39,364 nucleotides of DNA from Dinoroseobacter sp. (GCA_030066795.1 JASJAW010000006.1:1-39364), one strand, 5' to 3'; positions 23,557 through 33,537 are shown, numbered from the stretch's first letter. Program-made: numbers and translations. Notes: a model not told the origin generated them from the letters alone.

Positions 23557-24582
23557 ATGACCAAAATCAAGAATATGGAGGAGTTCGCGGCACTAAGCGG
23601 TATTTCCCGACCAACGGTGTCCAAGTACTTCCACGATCCCGACAGTGTGCGCGCCACCACGCGGGCGCGGATCGAGGAGGCGCTCGAAAAGTTTGACTAT
23701 CGCCCGAACATCTTTGCCATCAACCAGAATCGCAAGCTGACCAAGAATGTCGGAATCGTTGTGCCATACCTTGCGGATCCCTTCTTCGCAGAAATTGCGC
23801 GATATCTGGAGCAGGGCTGTATTGCCGCCGGATTTCGGCCAACGCTTTTCAGCTCTTACGGCGAGCCAAGGCTGGAAAATGAGATACTTGACGGTCTCAG
23901 ATCACTGAAGCCTGCAGGCGTGCTCCTTGCGCCTCTCGGGCGTGCTTCGGATAAGGCGTATATCGAACGATTTTGCCGCGATGTCCCGACTGTATTGTTC
24001 GACAGTAATCTTGACGGGATCGGTGCGGCCTTTGTGGGGTCGGACAATTTTAGCTTTGTATCTCAGACGGTTGAATATCTAACTCGCACGGGGGAAGCTC
24101 CGGCTTTTTTTGAAATGCGGACCCCCGCAAATCCGAACGCAAACAAGCGACGCACGGCGTATCTCCACATGATGGGCCGACTGGGTTTCGAGCCGCAAGT
24201 GATAAAGGTCGAGGGCGAAGGCTGGGCATTCGAAGAGATCGGACGCGCTGGCGCAGTCAAAATGCTTGAACGCAATGAGCTTAGGACGGACGCGGTTCTG
24301 TGCAGTAATGATCGTCTAGCAATCGGGCTTCTGTCGGCGTGCTACGAGCTTGGAGTTCGGGTTGGACGGAATAAGGATTGTGCGCTTCGTGTCGCCTCGA
24401 ACGACAACCATCCTTTCTCCCGGTTTACCTGTCCGGCTCTTACAACCGCTGCGCACGACTACGACAATGTGGCGGGCAGGAGCGTAGAGACTTTGGTGCA
24501 TTTGATTGAAAGTGGAGGGAAATTCGGTCACCGCACCGAAACGCTGTTTCCGGCCAGGTTGATCTTGCGCGAGTCTGCCTAG
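23557..24582 (+). CDS. LacI-family regulator of the polyol operon
   Basis: This 341-residue repressor has the LacI DNA-binding head, IKNMEEFAALSGISRPTVSKYFHDPDSVRATTRARIEEALEKFDYRPN, including the hinge-helix region, followed by a periplasmic-binding-protein-like sensor (NVGIVVPYLADPFFAEIARYLEQ, VLFDSNLDGIGAAFVGSDN, DAVLCSNDRLAIGLLSACYELG). ATG 23557 puts the HTH at the normal distance from the N-terminus. ATG 23509 is in frame but only 4 nt from operator O1, and GTG 23461 lies upstream of O1. It stands directly before the smo operon in the same direction, with operators in front of both. The effector is likely a polyol or its ketose product (inference). Confidence 0.88.
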   Translation: MTKIKNMEEFAALSGISRPTVSKYFHDPDSVRATTRARIEEALEKFDYRPNIFAINQNRKLTKNVGIVVPYLADPFFAEIARYLEQGCIAAGFRPTLFSSYGEPRLENEILDGLRSLKPAGVLLAPLGRASDKAYIERFCRDVPTVLFDSNLDGIGAAFVGSDNFSFVSQTVEYLTRTGEAPAFFEMRTPANPNANKRRTAYLHMMGRLGFEPQVIKVEGEGWAFEEIGRAGAVKMLERNELRTDAVLCSNDRLAIGLLSACYELGVRVGRNKDCALRVASNDNHPFSRFTCPALTTAAHDYDNVAGRSVETLVHLIESGGKFGHRTETLFPARLILRESA

Positions 24583-24585
24583 CAA

Positions 24586-24607
24586 AAACTTATCGCGCGT
24601 AAAGTTT
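24586..24607. promoter_or_regulatory. LacI-type operator O2 before smoE
   Basis: A 22-bp palindrome centred on CGCGCG has arms AAACTT and AAGTTT, with only the two bases flanking the core on each side breaking symmetry. It sits directly upstream of the -35 hexamer of the presumed smoE promoter, and its core matches O1. Confidence 0.7.
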
Positions 24608-24610
24608 TTG

Positions 24611-24640
24611 TTGACGCCGCGACAAGTTCCGCATTACCGT
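24611..24640 (+). promoter_or_regulatory. Putative sigma-70 promoter of the smo operon
   Basis: TTGACG (24611-24616) and TACCGT (24635-24640) are 18 nt apart; the -10 match is weak. The position 36 nt before the smoE start and beside operator O2 makes it the best candidate. Confidence 0.45.
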
Positions 24641-24675
24641 ACCTCCACAACATCCAAGCTTCAGGGAGGAAACGG

Positions 24676-25980
24676 ATGTACTTAAAGAACGCACTTCGTG
24701 CGGCGACTGCGCTTACTGTCGCAGCGACCGCATCGGCCCATGCCCAATCTTTAACCATCGCGACCGTGAATAACGGCGACATGATCCGGATGCAGGGATA
24801 CACTGATCAATTCACCGAACAGACCGGGATTGAGGTTGAGTGGGTGACGCTGGAAGAGAACGTCCTGCGCCAGCGCGTGACAACCGACATCACGACCAAG
24901 GGCGGTCAGTTCGATATTATGACCATCGGCATGTATGAAACCCCGATCTGGGGTGCCAACGGTTGGCTGGTTCCGCTGACCGGCCTGTCCGATGACTACG
25001 ACGTTGACGACATCCTGCCTGCCATGCGGAATGGATTGAGCCATGACGGCACTTTATATGCCGCGCCTTTCTATGGCGAAAGCTCCATGGTGATGTACCG
25101 AACCGACCTGATGGAGGCCGCCGGACTCGAAATGCCCGATGCGCCCACCTGGGAGTTCATCCGCGAAGCCGCCGCTGCGATGACGGACCGCGACAATGAC
25201 ATCAACGGCATCTGCCTGCGCGGCAAGGCCGGCTGGGGCGAAGGCGGAGCCTTTATCACGGTTACTGGCAACTCTTTCGGCGCACGTTGGTTCGACGAAG
25301 ACTGGAAGGCGCAGTTCGACCAGCCGCAGTGGAAAGAGGCGCTGAGCTTCTTTGTCGATATGATGGCTGAGTCAGGCCCCGCGGGATACGCTACCAATGG
25401 CTTCAACGAGAACCTGTCGCTGTTCCAACAGGGCAAGTGCGGCATGTGGATCGATGCCACAGTGGCGGCTTCCTTTGTAACCAACCCAAGTGACTCGACC
25501 GTTGCGGACAAAGTTGGTTTTGCACTCGCGCCGAACAAGGATGGCGTCGACAGACGTGCCAACTGGCTCTGGGCGTGGGCTCTGGCGATCCCCGCAGGAA
25601 CTCAGCAGGAAGCGGAAGCCAAGCAGTTCATCGAATGGGCCACGTCGAAAGCCTATATCGAGCTGGTGGCTGCCAACGAAGGCTGGGCGAACGTTCCGCC
25701 GGGCGCGCGGACATCGCTGTATGAGACGGCTGAATATCAGGCAGTGCCGTTTGCGCAGAAGACACTGGACTCCATCAATGCCGCTGACCCGACCAACCCG
25801 ACGGTCGATCCGGTCCCCTATGTGGGCATCCAGTTTGTGGCGATCCCTGAATTTGCCGGTATCGCCACGCAGGTGAGCCAGGAGTTCTCGGCGGTCTACG
25901 CTGGCCAGCAATCGGTGGATGAGGCGCTCGCGAAAGCGCAAGCCATCACCACTGAAGAAATGGAAGCCGCAGGTTACTGA
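24676..25980 (+). CDS. smoE: Polyol (sorbitol/mannitol) ABC transporter binding protein
   Basis: This 434-residue extracellular sugar-binding protein has a Sec signal (MYLKNALRAATALTVAATAS, cleavage near AHA-QS). The mature start LTIATVNNGDMIRMQGYTDQF and the segments FDIMTIGMYETPIWGANGW and KCGMWIDATVAASFV are those of the SmoE-type polyol-binding proteins of alphaproteobacteria. Start ATG 24676 follows GGGAGGAAAC. It is the first gene of an operon whose order (binding protein, two permeases, ATPase, sorbitol dehydrogenase, mannitol dehydrogenase) equals the smoEFGK-smoS-mtlK cluster of Rhodobacter sphaeroides, which fixes the likely ligands as sorbitol, mannitol and similar polyols. It is probably repressed by the upstream LacI protein. 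Confidence 0.93.
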   Translation: MYLKNALRAATALTVAATASAHAQSLTIATVNNGDMIRMQGYTDQFTEQTGIEVEWVTLEENVLRQRVTTDITTKGGQFDIMTIGMYETPIWGANGWLVPLTGLSDDYDVDDILPAMRNGLSHDGTLYAAPFYGESSMVMYRTDLMEAAGLEMPDAPTWEFIREAAAAMTDRDNDINGICLRGKAGWGEGGAFITVTGNSFGARWFDEDWKAQFDQPQWKEALSFFVDMMAESGPAGYATNGFNENLSLFQQGKCGMWIDATVAASFVTNPSDSTVADKVGFALAPNKDGVDRRANWLWAWALAIPAGTQQEAEAKQFIEWATSKAYIELVAANEGWANVPPGARTSLYETAEYQAVPFAQKTLDSINAADPTNPTVDPVPYVGIQFVAIPEFAGIATQVSQEFSAVYAGQQSVDEALAKAQAITTEEMEAAGY

Positions 25981-25994
25981 GGCCTCCCTCCCCA

Positions 25995-26022
25995 GCGGGC
26001 GGGCAACCCCACTGCCCCCCGC
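25995..26022 (+). terminator. Intercistronic stem-loop after smoE
   Basis: GCGGGCGGGCA (25995-26005) can pair with TGCCCCCCGC (26013-26022) with one bulge and a 7-nt loop, inside the 109-nt gap between the binding-protein and permease genes. No T-run follows. It is probably a 3' stabiliser or partial terminator favouring smoE expression. Confidence 0.5.
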
Positions 26023-26089
26023 ACCCTTCTTTCTGAACCCGCGTTTTTCTCGCAGGCTGTATCTTGCCTGAACAGAGAGGTCTTGCGTC

Positions 26090-26956
26090 ATGGCTACCCA
26101 ACACTCTCGATCCGCAGCGCGCCTGATGATGGCCCCCGCCGTTATCCTGCTTCTGGGCTGGATGCTGGTGCCCCTGACGATGACGCTCTACTTCTCCTTC
26201 AAGAAATACCTGCCGCTGCGCGGTGGCGACCTGGGATGGGTTGGCTTTGAGAACTACGTGCGGTTTGTATCCTCCAGTGCCTTCTGGCCCGCGGTTCAGG
26301 CAACCCTGGTGATCGTTGGCGGAGTGCTCCTGATCACGGTGGTTCTTGGCATCCTTCTCGCCATGCTGCTCGATCAACCGATGTGGGGACAGGGTGTAGT
26401 GCGCATTCTTGTGATCGCCCCGTTCTTCGTGATGCCGACCGTGTCTGCATTGGTCTGGAAAAACATGTTCATGGATCCGGTGAACGGCCTGCTGGCGCAT
26501 CTGTGGCGCTTCTTCGGGGCTGAACCGATCTCGTGGTTGTCGGAGGCTTCTATGACCTCCATCATCATGATCGTTTCGTGGCAATGGTTGCCGTTTGCGA
26601 CGCTAATCCTTCTGACGGCTATCCAGTCGCTCGACAGCGAGCAACTGGAAGCCGCAGAGATGGATGGCGCATCACCGCTCAACCGCTTCTGGCACATTAT
26701 TCTGCCGCATCTGAGCCGCGCGATCACGATTGTGATCCTGATCCAGACGATCTTCCTGCTGTCGATCTTTGCCGAGATCTTTGTAACCACCGGCGGTGCA
26801 TTCGGAACCCGCACACTCACCTACCTGATCTTCCAGCGCGTGCTGGAAAGCCAGAATGTGGGGCTTGGGTCCGCAGGCGGTGTCTACGCCATCATCCTCG
26901 CCAATATCGTTGCGATCTTCCTGATGCGCATCGTCGGCAAGAACCTGGACGCGTGA
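26090..26956 (+). CDS. smoF: Polyol ABC transporter permease 1
   Basis: This 288-residue MalF-type inner-membrane subunit has six predicted helices and the EAA loop SLDSEQLEAAEMDGASPLNRFWHIILPHLSRAI (about residues 182-214) that docks on the ATPase. The N-terminus (SRSAARLMMAPAVILLLGWMLVP) is the typical first helix of sugar permeases. Start ATG 26090 is preceded by GAGAGG. It is followed 13 nt later by the second permease. With the partner permease and the ATPase it forms the polyol importer. Confidence 0.92.
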   Translation: MATQHSRSAARLMMAPAVILLLGWMLVPLTMTLYFSFKKYLPLRGGDLGWVGFENYVRFVSSSAFWPAVQATLVIVGGVLLITVVLGILLAMLLDQPMWGQGVVRILVIAPFFVMPTVSALVWKNMFMDPVNGLLAHLWRFFGAEPISWLSEASMTSIIMIVSWQWLPFATLILLTAIQSLDSEQLEAAEMDGASPLNRFWHIILPHLSRAITIVILIQTIFLLSIFAEIFVTTGGAFGTRTLTYLIFQRVLESQNVGLGSAGGVYAIILANIVAIFLMRIVGKNLDA

Positions 26957-26969
26957 GGAGGAACTGACC

Positions 26970-27800
<831 letters not shown>

Positions 27801-27811
27801 GGAACTGACCC

Positions 27812-28816
27812 ATGGGACGCATTCAACTCAAGTCCGTGACCAAGAGCTTCGGCGATGTGCAGGTCATTCCACCGCTGGACCTGACCATCGAGGATGGCGA
27901 GTTCACCGTCTTTGTCGGACCGTCGGGCTGCGGAAAGTCCACTTTATTGCGGCTGATCGCAGGCTTGGAGGATATCACCAGCGGTCAAATTGAAATCGAT
28001 GGCGCGGACGCCACAGAAGTGCCGCCAGCCAAACGCGGACTGGCGATGGTGTTTCAGTCCTACGCGCTTTACCCGCATATGTCGGTGCGCAAGAACATTG
28101 CGTTCCCGCTGCGCATGGCCAAGCTCGAGCAGGCGGAGATTGATAGCCGCGTCGAAGGCGCCGCGCAGGTGCTGAACCTCACCGACTACCTCGACCGTCG
28201 CCCGGGTCAGCTTTCAGGCGGTCAGCGGCAGCGGGTTGCGATCGGACGGGCGATTGTCCGGGAACCGGCAGCATTTCTTTTTGATGAGCCACTCTCCAAC
28301 CTCGATGCAGCGCTGCGGGTCGGGATGCGCCTTGAGATCAGCGAGCTGCACAAACGTCTGAAGACAACGATGATCTATGTCACTCATGATCAGGTTGAGG
28401 CGATGACGATGGCCGACAAGATCGTGGTCCTGCAGGCGGGCGTGATCGAGCAGGTCGGCAGCCCGCTGGAGCTGTATCACAATCCCAGAAATGAGTTCGT
28501 AGCAGGCTTTATCGGCTCGCCAAAGATGAACTTTATCAAGGGGGATGAGGCCAAGAAACACGGTGCGACCACTGTAGGCATCCGACCGGAGCATTGCGAC
28601 GTGAGCAAGAGCGAAGGCCTTTGGAAAGGTGTCGTGGGCGTCTCCGAACACCTGGGCTCGGATACGTTCATCCATGTGCATGAAACTGGGCTGGCCGACA
28701 TGCTCACGGTTCGGGTCACCGGAGACATCTCTGCCAATCATGGCGATACAATTTTTATCTCGCCACAAACGGATCAGCTGCATCGGTTTGATGCGCAGGG
28801 GCTTCGGATGCCATGA
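27812..28816 (+). CDS. smoK: Polyol ABC transporter ATPase (MalK-type)
   Basis: This 334-residue ATPase has Walker [10 protein letters not shown] at 36-44, Q-loop [14 protein letters not shown], signature LSGGQ at 134-138, Walker B AAFLFDE at 153-159 and switch His in [12 protein letters not shown]. The C-terminal regulatory domain (about 235-334, with [10 protein letters not shown]) is of the MalK/TOBE kind but short. AAGGAAC precedes ATG 27812. The stop overlaps the start of the dehydrogenase gene by 4 nt, coupling transport to the first catabolic step. Confidence 0.93.
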   Translation: MGRIQLKSVTKSFGDVQVIPPLDLTIEDGEFTVFVGPSGCGKSTLLRLIAGLEDITSGQIEIDGADATEVPPAKRGLAMVFQSYALYPHMSVRKNIAFPLRMAKLEQAEIDSRVEGAAQVLNLTDYLDRRPGQLSGGQRQRVAIGRAIVREPAAFLFDEPLSNLDAALRVGMRLEISELHKRLKTTMIYVTHDQVEAMTMADKIVVLQAGVIEQVGSPLELYHNPRNEFVAGFIGSPKMNFIKGDEAKKHGATTVGIRPEHCDVSKSEGLWKGVVGVSEHLGSDTFIHVHETGLADMLTVRVTGDISANHGDTIFISPQTDQLHRFDAQGLRMP

Positions 28817-29586
28817 CGCGTCTCGCGGGAAAAACCGCCCTTATCACAGGCGCAGCCCGGGGGATCGGGTTGGCGTTTGCAAAGGGCTATGTAGCTGAAG
28901 GTGCCCGGGTTGCTCTTTGCGACGTCGACAGTGCGCAAGCTGAAGCATCGGCAGCGGAGATTGGTCCGGCAGCTTTGGCCGTGCGGATGGATGTCACAGA
29001 TCAGGACAGTATTGAGCGCGCCATTGCTGACACATCACAAGCCTTCGGGCCGATCGACATCCTGATTAACAATGCAGCCATATTTTCAGCCGCGCCCATA
29101 GTCGAGATTGATCGGAGCGACTACCAGCGCGTGTTCGATATAAACGTGGCTGGAACACTGTTCACCTTGCAGGCCGTGGCGCGCCACATGATTGCGCATG
29201 GCGTGAAGGGCAAGATCATAAACATGGCCTCGCAGGCCGGGCGGCGAGGCGAGCCACTTGTGGCCGTATACTGCGCGAGCAAGGCAGCTGTGATTTCGCT
29301 GACGCAATCGGCCGGGCTCAACCTGATTGCGCACGGCATCAATGTGAACGCGATCGCGCCCGGTGTGGTAGACGGCGCACATTGGGACGGGGTGGATGCG
29401 TTCTTCGCCAAGTATGAAGGCAAAGCCCCGGGTCAGAAGAAGAAGGAGGTCGGCGAAGCAGTGCCGTATGGGCGTATGGGGCGCGCCGAAGATCTTACCG
29501 GGATGGCGGTGTTCCTGGCCTCAGACGAGGCGGAGTACATCGTCGCTCAGACCTACAATGTCGATGGCGGAAACTGGATGAGCTGA
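28813..29586 (+). CDS. smoS: Sorbitol dehydrogenase, short-chain dehydrogenase family
   Basis: This 257-residue SDR has the cofactor motif TGAARGIG at 12-19, NNAA at 86-89 and catalytic Ser140, Tyr153, Lys157 (YCASK). Asp38 after strand 2 (ALCDVDS) indicates NAD rather than NADP. The position between smoK and mtlK and the ending [10 protein letters not shown] fit the SmoS sorbitol (glucitol) dehydrogenase, which oxidises sorbitol to fructose in the cytoplasm. It overlaps smoK by 4 nt and mtlK by 1 nt, so the three are translated as a coupled block. Confidence 0.9.
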   Translation: MTRLAGKTALITGAARGIGLAFAKGYVAEGARVALCDVDSAQAEASAAEIGPAALAVRMDVTDQDSIERAIADTSQAFGPIDILINNAAIFSAAPIVEIDRSDYQRVFDINVAGTLFTLQAVARHMIAHGVKGKIINMASQAGRRGEPLVAVYCASKAAVISLTQSAGLNLIAHGINVNAIAPGVVDGAHWDGVDAFFAKYEGKAPGQKKKEVGEAVPYGRMGRAEDLTGMAVFLASDEAEYIVAQTYNVDGGNWMS

Positions 29587-31076
29587 TGCGAGCTGATACC
29601 CGCCAAGCACCGCTGATCAAACTCAGCGACCGGACGCTACGTGACCTCCCCACGAAGGTACTCCGCCCTGCCTACGATCGGAGCGCGCTTACACCCGGTA
29701 TCATCCATGTCGGTCTGGGAAATTTCCACCGCGCGCACCAAGCATGGTATCTGCATCGCCTGATGCAGGCCGGTAAGGCACTGGACTGGGCCATTATCGG
29801 CGCAGGGGTGCGACCGGGCGATGCGGTTATGCGCGACAAGCTTCGGAAGCAGGATTACCTGACCACCTTAATCGAGCTCGACCCCAGGGACATCGCGGTT
29901 GAAGTCACCGGGGCCATGGTCGACTTTCTGCCGGTTGAGCCAGGAAACGCGCCGTTGATCAAAGCCATGAACGCGCCCTCAATTCACATCGTCGCGCTGA
30001 CGGTGACGGAAGGCGGATACTTTCTTGGCCCGGAGAACGGATTTGACATGTCGCATCCCGACATCGCCCATGACATCGAACACCCCGAAGCGCCAGTCAC
30101 GGTTTTTGGGGCGGTCGTCGCTGCACTCAAGATGCGCAAAGCCGCGGGATGCGCGCCGTTCACTGTCTTGAGTTGCGACAACCTTCAGGGCAACGGCACG
30201 ATCACGCGCAACGCGGTGGTTACACTGGCGCGTGCTACAGACAGCAGCCTTGCGGACTGGATCGACCGGAATGGTGCCTTTCCCAACTCGATGGTCGATT
30301 GCATCGTGCCGGCAACCGGACCGAAAGAAATTGCGCTCGCCCGCTCATTCGGGATCGAGGACACCGCGCCCGTGACGCATGAGAACTTCCGGCAATGGGT
30401 CATCGAGGACACGTTCTGCGCCGGCCGCCCCCCGTTGGAGGATGTCGGCGTCACCATGACTTCCGACGTACACGCTTTTGAGGCGATGAAGTTGCGCATC
30501 TTGAATGGCGGACATCAGTTGCTGGCGAATGTTGGCGAACTTCTGGGCCTGCAGACAATCGCGGATTCGATGTCTCATCAGAAAGTCGCTGCCTTCTTCC
30601 ACCAGACCCAGAACGATGAGATCACGCCTTACGTCCAGGCGGTCCCCGGAACCTCCGCCGCCGAATACTTAGCGCAGGTGACAACGCGCTTCGCGAACAC
30701 AGCAATTCATGACACCAACCGGCGTGTGGCCTTCGATGGATCATCGCGGCATCCGGGGTTTCTGCTGCCCTCGGTGCGCGACGCCCTTGCGGCTGATGCC
30801 GGGGTAAGCGGGCTTGCGCTGGCGGAGGCTTTCTGGGCGCGTATGTGCGCCGGAACGCGTGAAGATGGTTCGGTGATTGAGCCAAACGATCCAAACTGGG
30901 CAGCCCTGACGCAGGCGGCAGACTTGGCTCGCACCACACCGTCAGTATGGCTCGCACAGCGGGCTCTTTATGGCGACCTTGCAGACACGCGCTTTGCGGT
31001 CGAATTCGAGAAATGGCTTTCTCTAGTTTGGACCGAAGGTACCGAAGCGGTGCTTGAACGGTTCTTGGCGCCCTGA
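29586..31076 (+). CDS. mtlK: Mannitol 2-dehydrogenase
   Basis: This 496-residue polyol-specific long-chain dehydrogenase is of full family length. The N-terminal dinucleotide site is GIIHVGLGNFHRAHQAWYLH (about 38-57). The catalytic signature K-x4-N-x2-H is seen as MKLRILNGGHQLLA, with Lys302, Asn307 and His310. It converts D-mannitol to D-fructose with NAD. ATG 29586 shares its A with the last base of the smoS stop (TGATG). It is the last recognisable gene of the operon; in R. sphaeroides kinase genes follow, but here a recombinase remnant does. No clear terminator hairpin follows. Confidence 0.93.
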   Translation: MRADTRQAPLIKLSDRTLRDLPTKVLRPAYDRSALTPGIIHVGLGNFHRAHQAWYLHRLMQAGKALDWAIIGAGVRPGDAVMRDKLRKQDYLTTLIELDPRDIAVEVTGAMVDFLPVEPGNAPLIKAMNAPSIHIVALTVTEGGYFLGPENGFDMSHPDIAHDIEHPEAPVTVFGAVVAALKMRKAAGCAPFTVLSCDNLQGNGTITRNAVVTLARATDSSLADWIDRNGAFPNSMVDCIVPATGPKEIALARSFGIEDTAPVTHENFRQWVIEDTFCAGRPPLEDVGVTMTSDVHAFEAMKLRILNGGHQLLANVGELLGLQTIADSMSHQKVAAFFHQTQNDEITPYVQAVPGTSAAEYLAQVTTRFANTAIHDTNRRVAFDGSSRHPGFLLPSVRDALAADAGVSGLALAEAFWARMCAGTREDGSVIEPNDPNWAALTQAADLARTTPSVWLAQRALYGDLADTRFAVEFEKWLSLVWTEGTEAVLERFLAP

Positions 31077-31136
31077 CGCCGGCTAAACCACTAATTGTCC
31101 GAGGTGAAAACTTCTAGCTCACAGCAATACGAGGTG

Positions 31137-31171
31137 TAATGTCCGCGTACGGCTCATAGCAGTCATCTCAC
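31137..31171 (-). repeat. Dispersed intergenic repeat, divergent copy
   Basis: Read leftward, GATGACTGCTATGAGCCGTA followed by CGCGGACATTA resembles the core of the repeats at 2559 and 39266. It lies directly downstream of the decayed recombinase. Confidence 0.4.
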
Positions 31172-31610
31172 GCTTTCAGCGATTTTTGCAGCGCGGCGCA
31201 CAGACCATGGCACGTCTGGCTCAACGCCGAGCTATCTGACAGTGCCGTCCATCTTTGTGTGGCCAAGCAGAAGCTGAACTACGCGCAAGTTACTGGTCTT
31301 CCCACAGATCAGCGAAGCCTTGGTTGGTCTCATTGAATGCGTCCCGTAGGCCGCCGGGTCTAGCCCAACCGACAACACCCATGCTTTCAGGAGATGTGCG
31401 TATTGTCGGGTCGACACGTATGGCGGCGTGAGCATGCGACTGGGTAGTAGGTATTCGAGAGACGCCATACGAGCCTTGCTGATCCAAGCCTCGATCACGA
31501 GATTGGCAAGCGCCAAATCCCTCTGTTTGCCAGCCAAAACCAGGCGACCCGGACCGTCCAAACATGTTGGGGTGAAAGTGGGCGCTTCTGGCCAATCAGC
31601 CGCCCTTTGT
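31165..31610 (-). pseudogene. Tyrosine recombinase (phage-type integrase) remnant
   Basis: Read leftward, three pieces of one integrase are seen. NKGRLIGQKRPLSPQHVWTVR (about 31610-31545) shifts frame into VLAGKQRDLALANL. That joins abruptly to VIEAWISKARMASLEYLLPSR, so the central region with the first catalytic Arg is deleted. TRQYAHLLKAWVLSVGLDPA then leads to YGTHSMRPTKASL (second-Arg box HxxR, here HSMR) and QLLLGHTKMDGTVR. The next codon, where the catalytic Tyr of TVRYLG belongs, is TAG, followed in frame by LGVEP. Frameshift, internal deletion and loss of the nucleophile make it clearly dead. It marks an old integration or scar between the polyol operon and the next module. Confidence 0.85.
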
Positions 31611-31918
31611 TCCTGGGGACTTCGGGTGCCGGAACCATGCGTAGATTTGAATGCAACATGGGTCGTCTCCGGCCAGCCCTCTCACGTACACACCCGGCAT
31701 GCTGCAGTGGTGCTAAAATACGGGAGTGTATAAACATCCAAGCTCTTTTGTCAGATGACCGCTAAATGCGGGAAGTAGGCGTTTGGTTTGCAAATGCCCC
31801 TTCTCTGCCCGAAACTTAAAAAAACACGAACAAAGTGCATACTGCGCTTTCTACCACTCGGATCTCCAACTTGGCTTGACCAGTAACCGCAGGAGTAGAA
31901 GCGCGCGCACTATCGGTC
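31611..31918. other. Intergenic region with a repeat copy, no supported gene
   Basis: This holds upstream debris of the recombinase remnant and, at 31751-31781, a divergent copy of the dispersed repeat (TCAGATGACCGCTAAATGCG). A short A/T-rich stretch at about 31815-31826 is followed by no hairpin. No frame looks coding. Confidence 0.4.
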
Positions 31919-32515
31919 CTATTGCGCCAATTGAGCTTCCAGTTCAGCAACGCGTGTGGTGAGTTTTTCCACCACCTGCGCGACTTGCTCTTCAGTGTAG
32001 CGGGGAGTGATATGCTGAGGGCAGTTCCAATCGAGCGCAGCGACCCTGATCCGGATGCCTCGTTCAACACGCGTGCGGTAACCAGGCAGAGCCAGTTTAG
32101 AAAGCGTCTCGTGGTTCTCTGGGTCAATCTCGGACGCCTTACCAAACATCTTCAGGCGTGTGCGATTGGCATAATCCATGAAAAACAAAGAGACCCGGTC
32201 GTCCCCTTTGATATTGCCCAGGCTGACATATTGCTTGTTCCCTGAAAAATCTGCGAACCCCAGCGTTTGTTCATCCAACACTCGCACAAACCCCGTGGGC
32301 CCGCCGCGATGCTGCATGTAGGGCCAGCCGGTTGCGCCTGTGCTGGCTATATAGAAACTGTCTCGCGCTGAAATAAATGCAGCCTCATTAGGCCCAATCT
32401 GGTCGCCGCGCAGCGGGCCATCTTCAAATCGTGCATAGGATGCGCGACTACCGCGCAGGTCCTGGATCGATTTGACTGCATCCGTGAAAGCGATGTCATG
32501 GTAAGCGTGTGCCAT
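31919..32515 (-). CDS. Pyridoxamine 5'-phosphate oxidase-like flavoprotein
   Basis: This 198-residue protein is of the FMN-binding split-barrel superfamily: DQIGPNEAAFISARDSFYIAST, GWPYMQHRGGPTGFVRVLD and VSLFFMDYANRTRLKMFGKAS fit the subgroup annotated as pyridoxamine 5'-phosphate oxidase family. The C-terminal 35 residues (TEEQVAQVVEKLTTRVAELEAQLAQ region) form a likely coiled coil. Start ATG 32515 follows CGGAGAT; the frame continues upstream but without coding character. It lies 56 nt downstream of the MBL-fold hydrolase in the same direction, so they probably form one operon. A role in flavin-dependent redox or detoxification is inferred; true PdxH function is unlikely from the motif set. 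Confidence 0.85.
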   Translation of the reverse strand: MAHAYHDIAFTDAVKSIQDLRGSRASYARFEDGPLRGDQIGPNEAAFISARDSFYIASTGATGWPYMQHRGGPTGFVRVLDEQTLGFADFSGNKQYVSLGNIKGDDRVSLFFMDYANRTRLKMFGKASEIDPENHETLSKLALPGYRTRVERGIRIRVAALDWNCPQHITPRYTEEQVAQVVEKLTTRVAELEAQLAQ

Positions 32516-32571
32516 GTGTATATCTCCGTAAGAAAGGCAAAGAGATGCGCGCGGTGCTCGCGCGCCTTCTG

Positions 32572-33537
32572 TCAGGACGAGTAGGCCCAGTTCTCCGGCA
32601 CCCAACGCAAAGTTCCCCCGTCGCGGCCGATCCGACCGAGGCCCGGGAATGGCATATGCGTTGCTGCAATTAGCGCGCCATCATCGGCAGCCATTGGGAA
32701 GAATTGCGCGCGCATTGCCTCGGCAGCCGCCGGGTCCTGTTCAAACACAAAACCGATATCCGCGCGGGCGGGATGAAAAAGCGGGTGAAACAGCATATCC
32801 GAGACAATCAGCATCGATTGCCCCGCATCCGCGATCCGTACGCCGATATGCCCTGGCGTATGCCCTTTCAGATCGACCGTGGACAAGCCCGGCAAGATGT
32901 TCTGATCACCTTCGGTTTGTTGTAGTCGCGGATAAAGACGCACAAGTCCCGCGGTTGCATCGTATGACGAGTGCAGGAAATCCGGCGCGCGAGACCGAGC
33001 TGCTGGATCAGTGAACTGCGCGACATCGCGCCGGTCGACATAGACCTCTGCCTCGGCATAGACCGCACGCCCGCCAGCAATAGCTCCCGAGATGTGATCA
33101 AAATGCGTGTGTGTGAGGATCACGGCGTCGATGTCTGTTGAGCTTACACCAATTGCCTCCAGCGCGCTCGGCAGCTTCCCTGTATGCTCACCAATCCCGC
33201 CAGCGGGTCCCGTGTCCACGAGAATGCGGCGCTCTCCGTCTTCGATCAGGTATTGCGTGAAACCTAGGCGCAGCGTGCCTCCGTCGCGGTTGACATGTGA
33301 TGCTGTGGCCAGCGCCGCCGTCTCCTCGGGCGCCTGGCCGGTGAAGAAGCCGTAGGGCAGGTCAACGTGGCCGTCTGTCAGAACATGAACAGTGAAACGG
33401 CCGATCTGAACGATTGCGCGGGGCGGCGGCACGCTGAGGGTGCTGGCCACCGAAGAGCGGGCGGTGAGCGAAAGCGCGCCCGACGCCGCCGGAGCGGCCA
33501 GCAGGCTACGAGTGAAAGCGCGACGTGTGAGAGACAT
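32572..33537 (-). CDS. Tat-exported MBL-fold metallo-hydrolase
   Basis: This 321-residue protein begins MSLTRRAFTRSLLAAPAASG, a twin-arginine signal, so the folded enzyme should reach the periplasm. The metallo-beta-lactamase motif THTHFDHI supplies His143, His145, Asp147 and His148; later metal ligands are in GHTPGH and SDMLFHP. The layout (LIEDGERRILVDTGPAGG before the motif) resembles the AHL-lactonase/aryl-phosphotriesterase-like branch more than beta-lactamases. ATG 33537 follows CCAGGAGG; the frame extends 17 codons further without signal features. It diverges from a LysR gene. The substrate is unknown. Confidence 0.88.
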   Translation of the reverse strand: MSLTRRAFTRSLLAAPAASGALSLTARSSVASTLSVPPPRAIVQIGRFTVHVLTDGHVDLPYGFFTGQAPEETAALATASHVNRDGGTLRLGFTQYLIEDGERRILVDTGPAGGIGEHTGKLPSALEAIGVSSTDIDAVILTHTHFDHISGAIAGGRAVYAEAEVYVDRRDVAQFTDPAARSRAPDFLHSSYDATAGLVRLYPRLQQTEGDQNILPGLSTVDLKGHTPGHIGVRIADAGQSMLIVSDMLFHPLFHPARADIGFVFEQDPAAAEAMRAQFFPMAADDGALIAATHMPFPGLGRIGRDGGTLRWVPENWAYSS

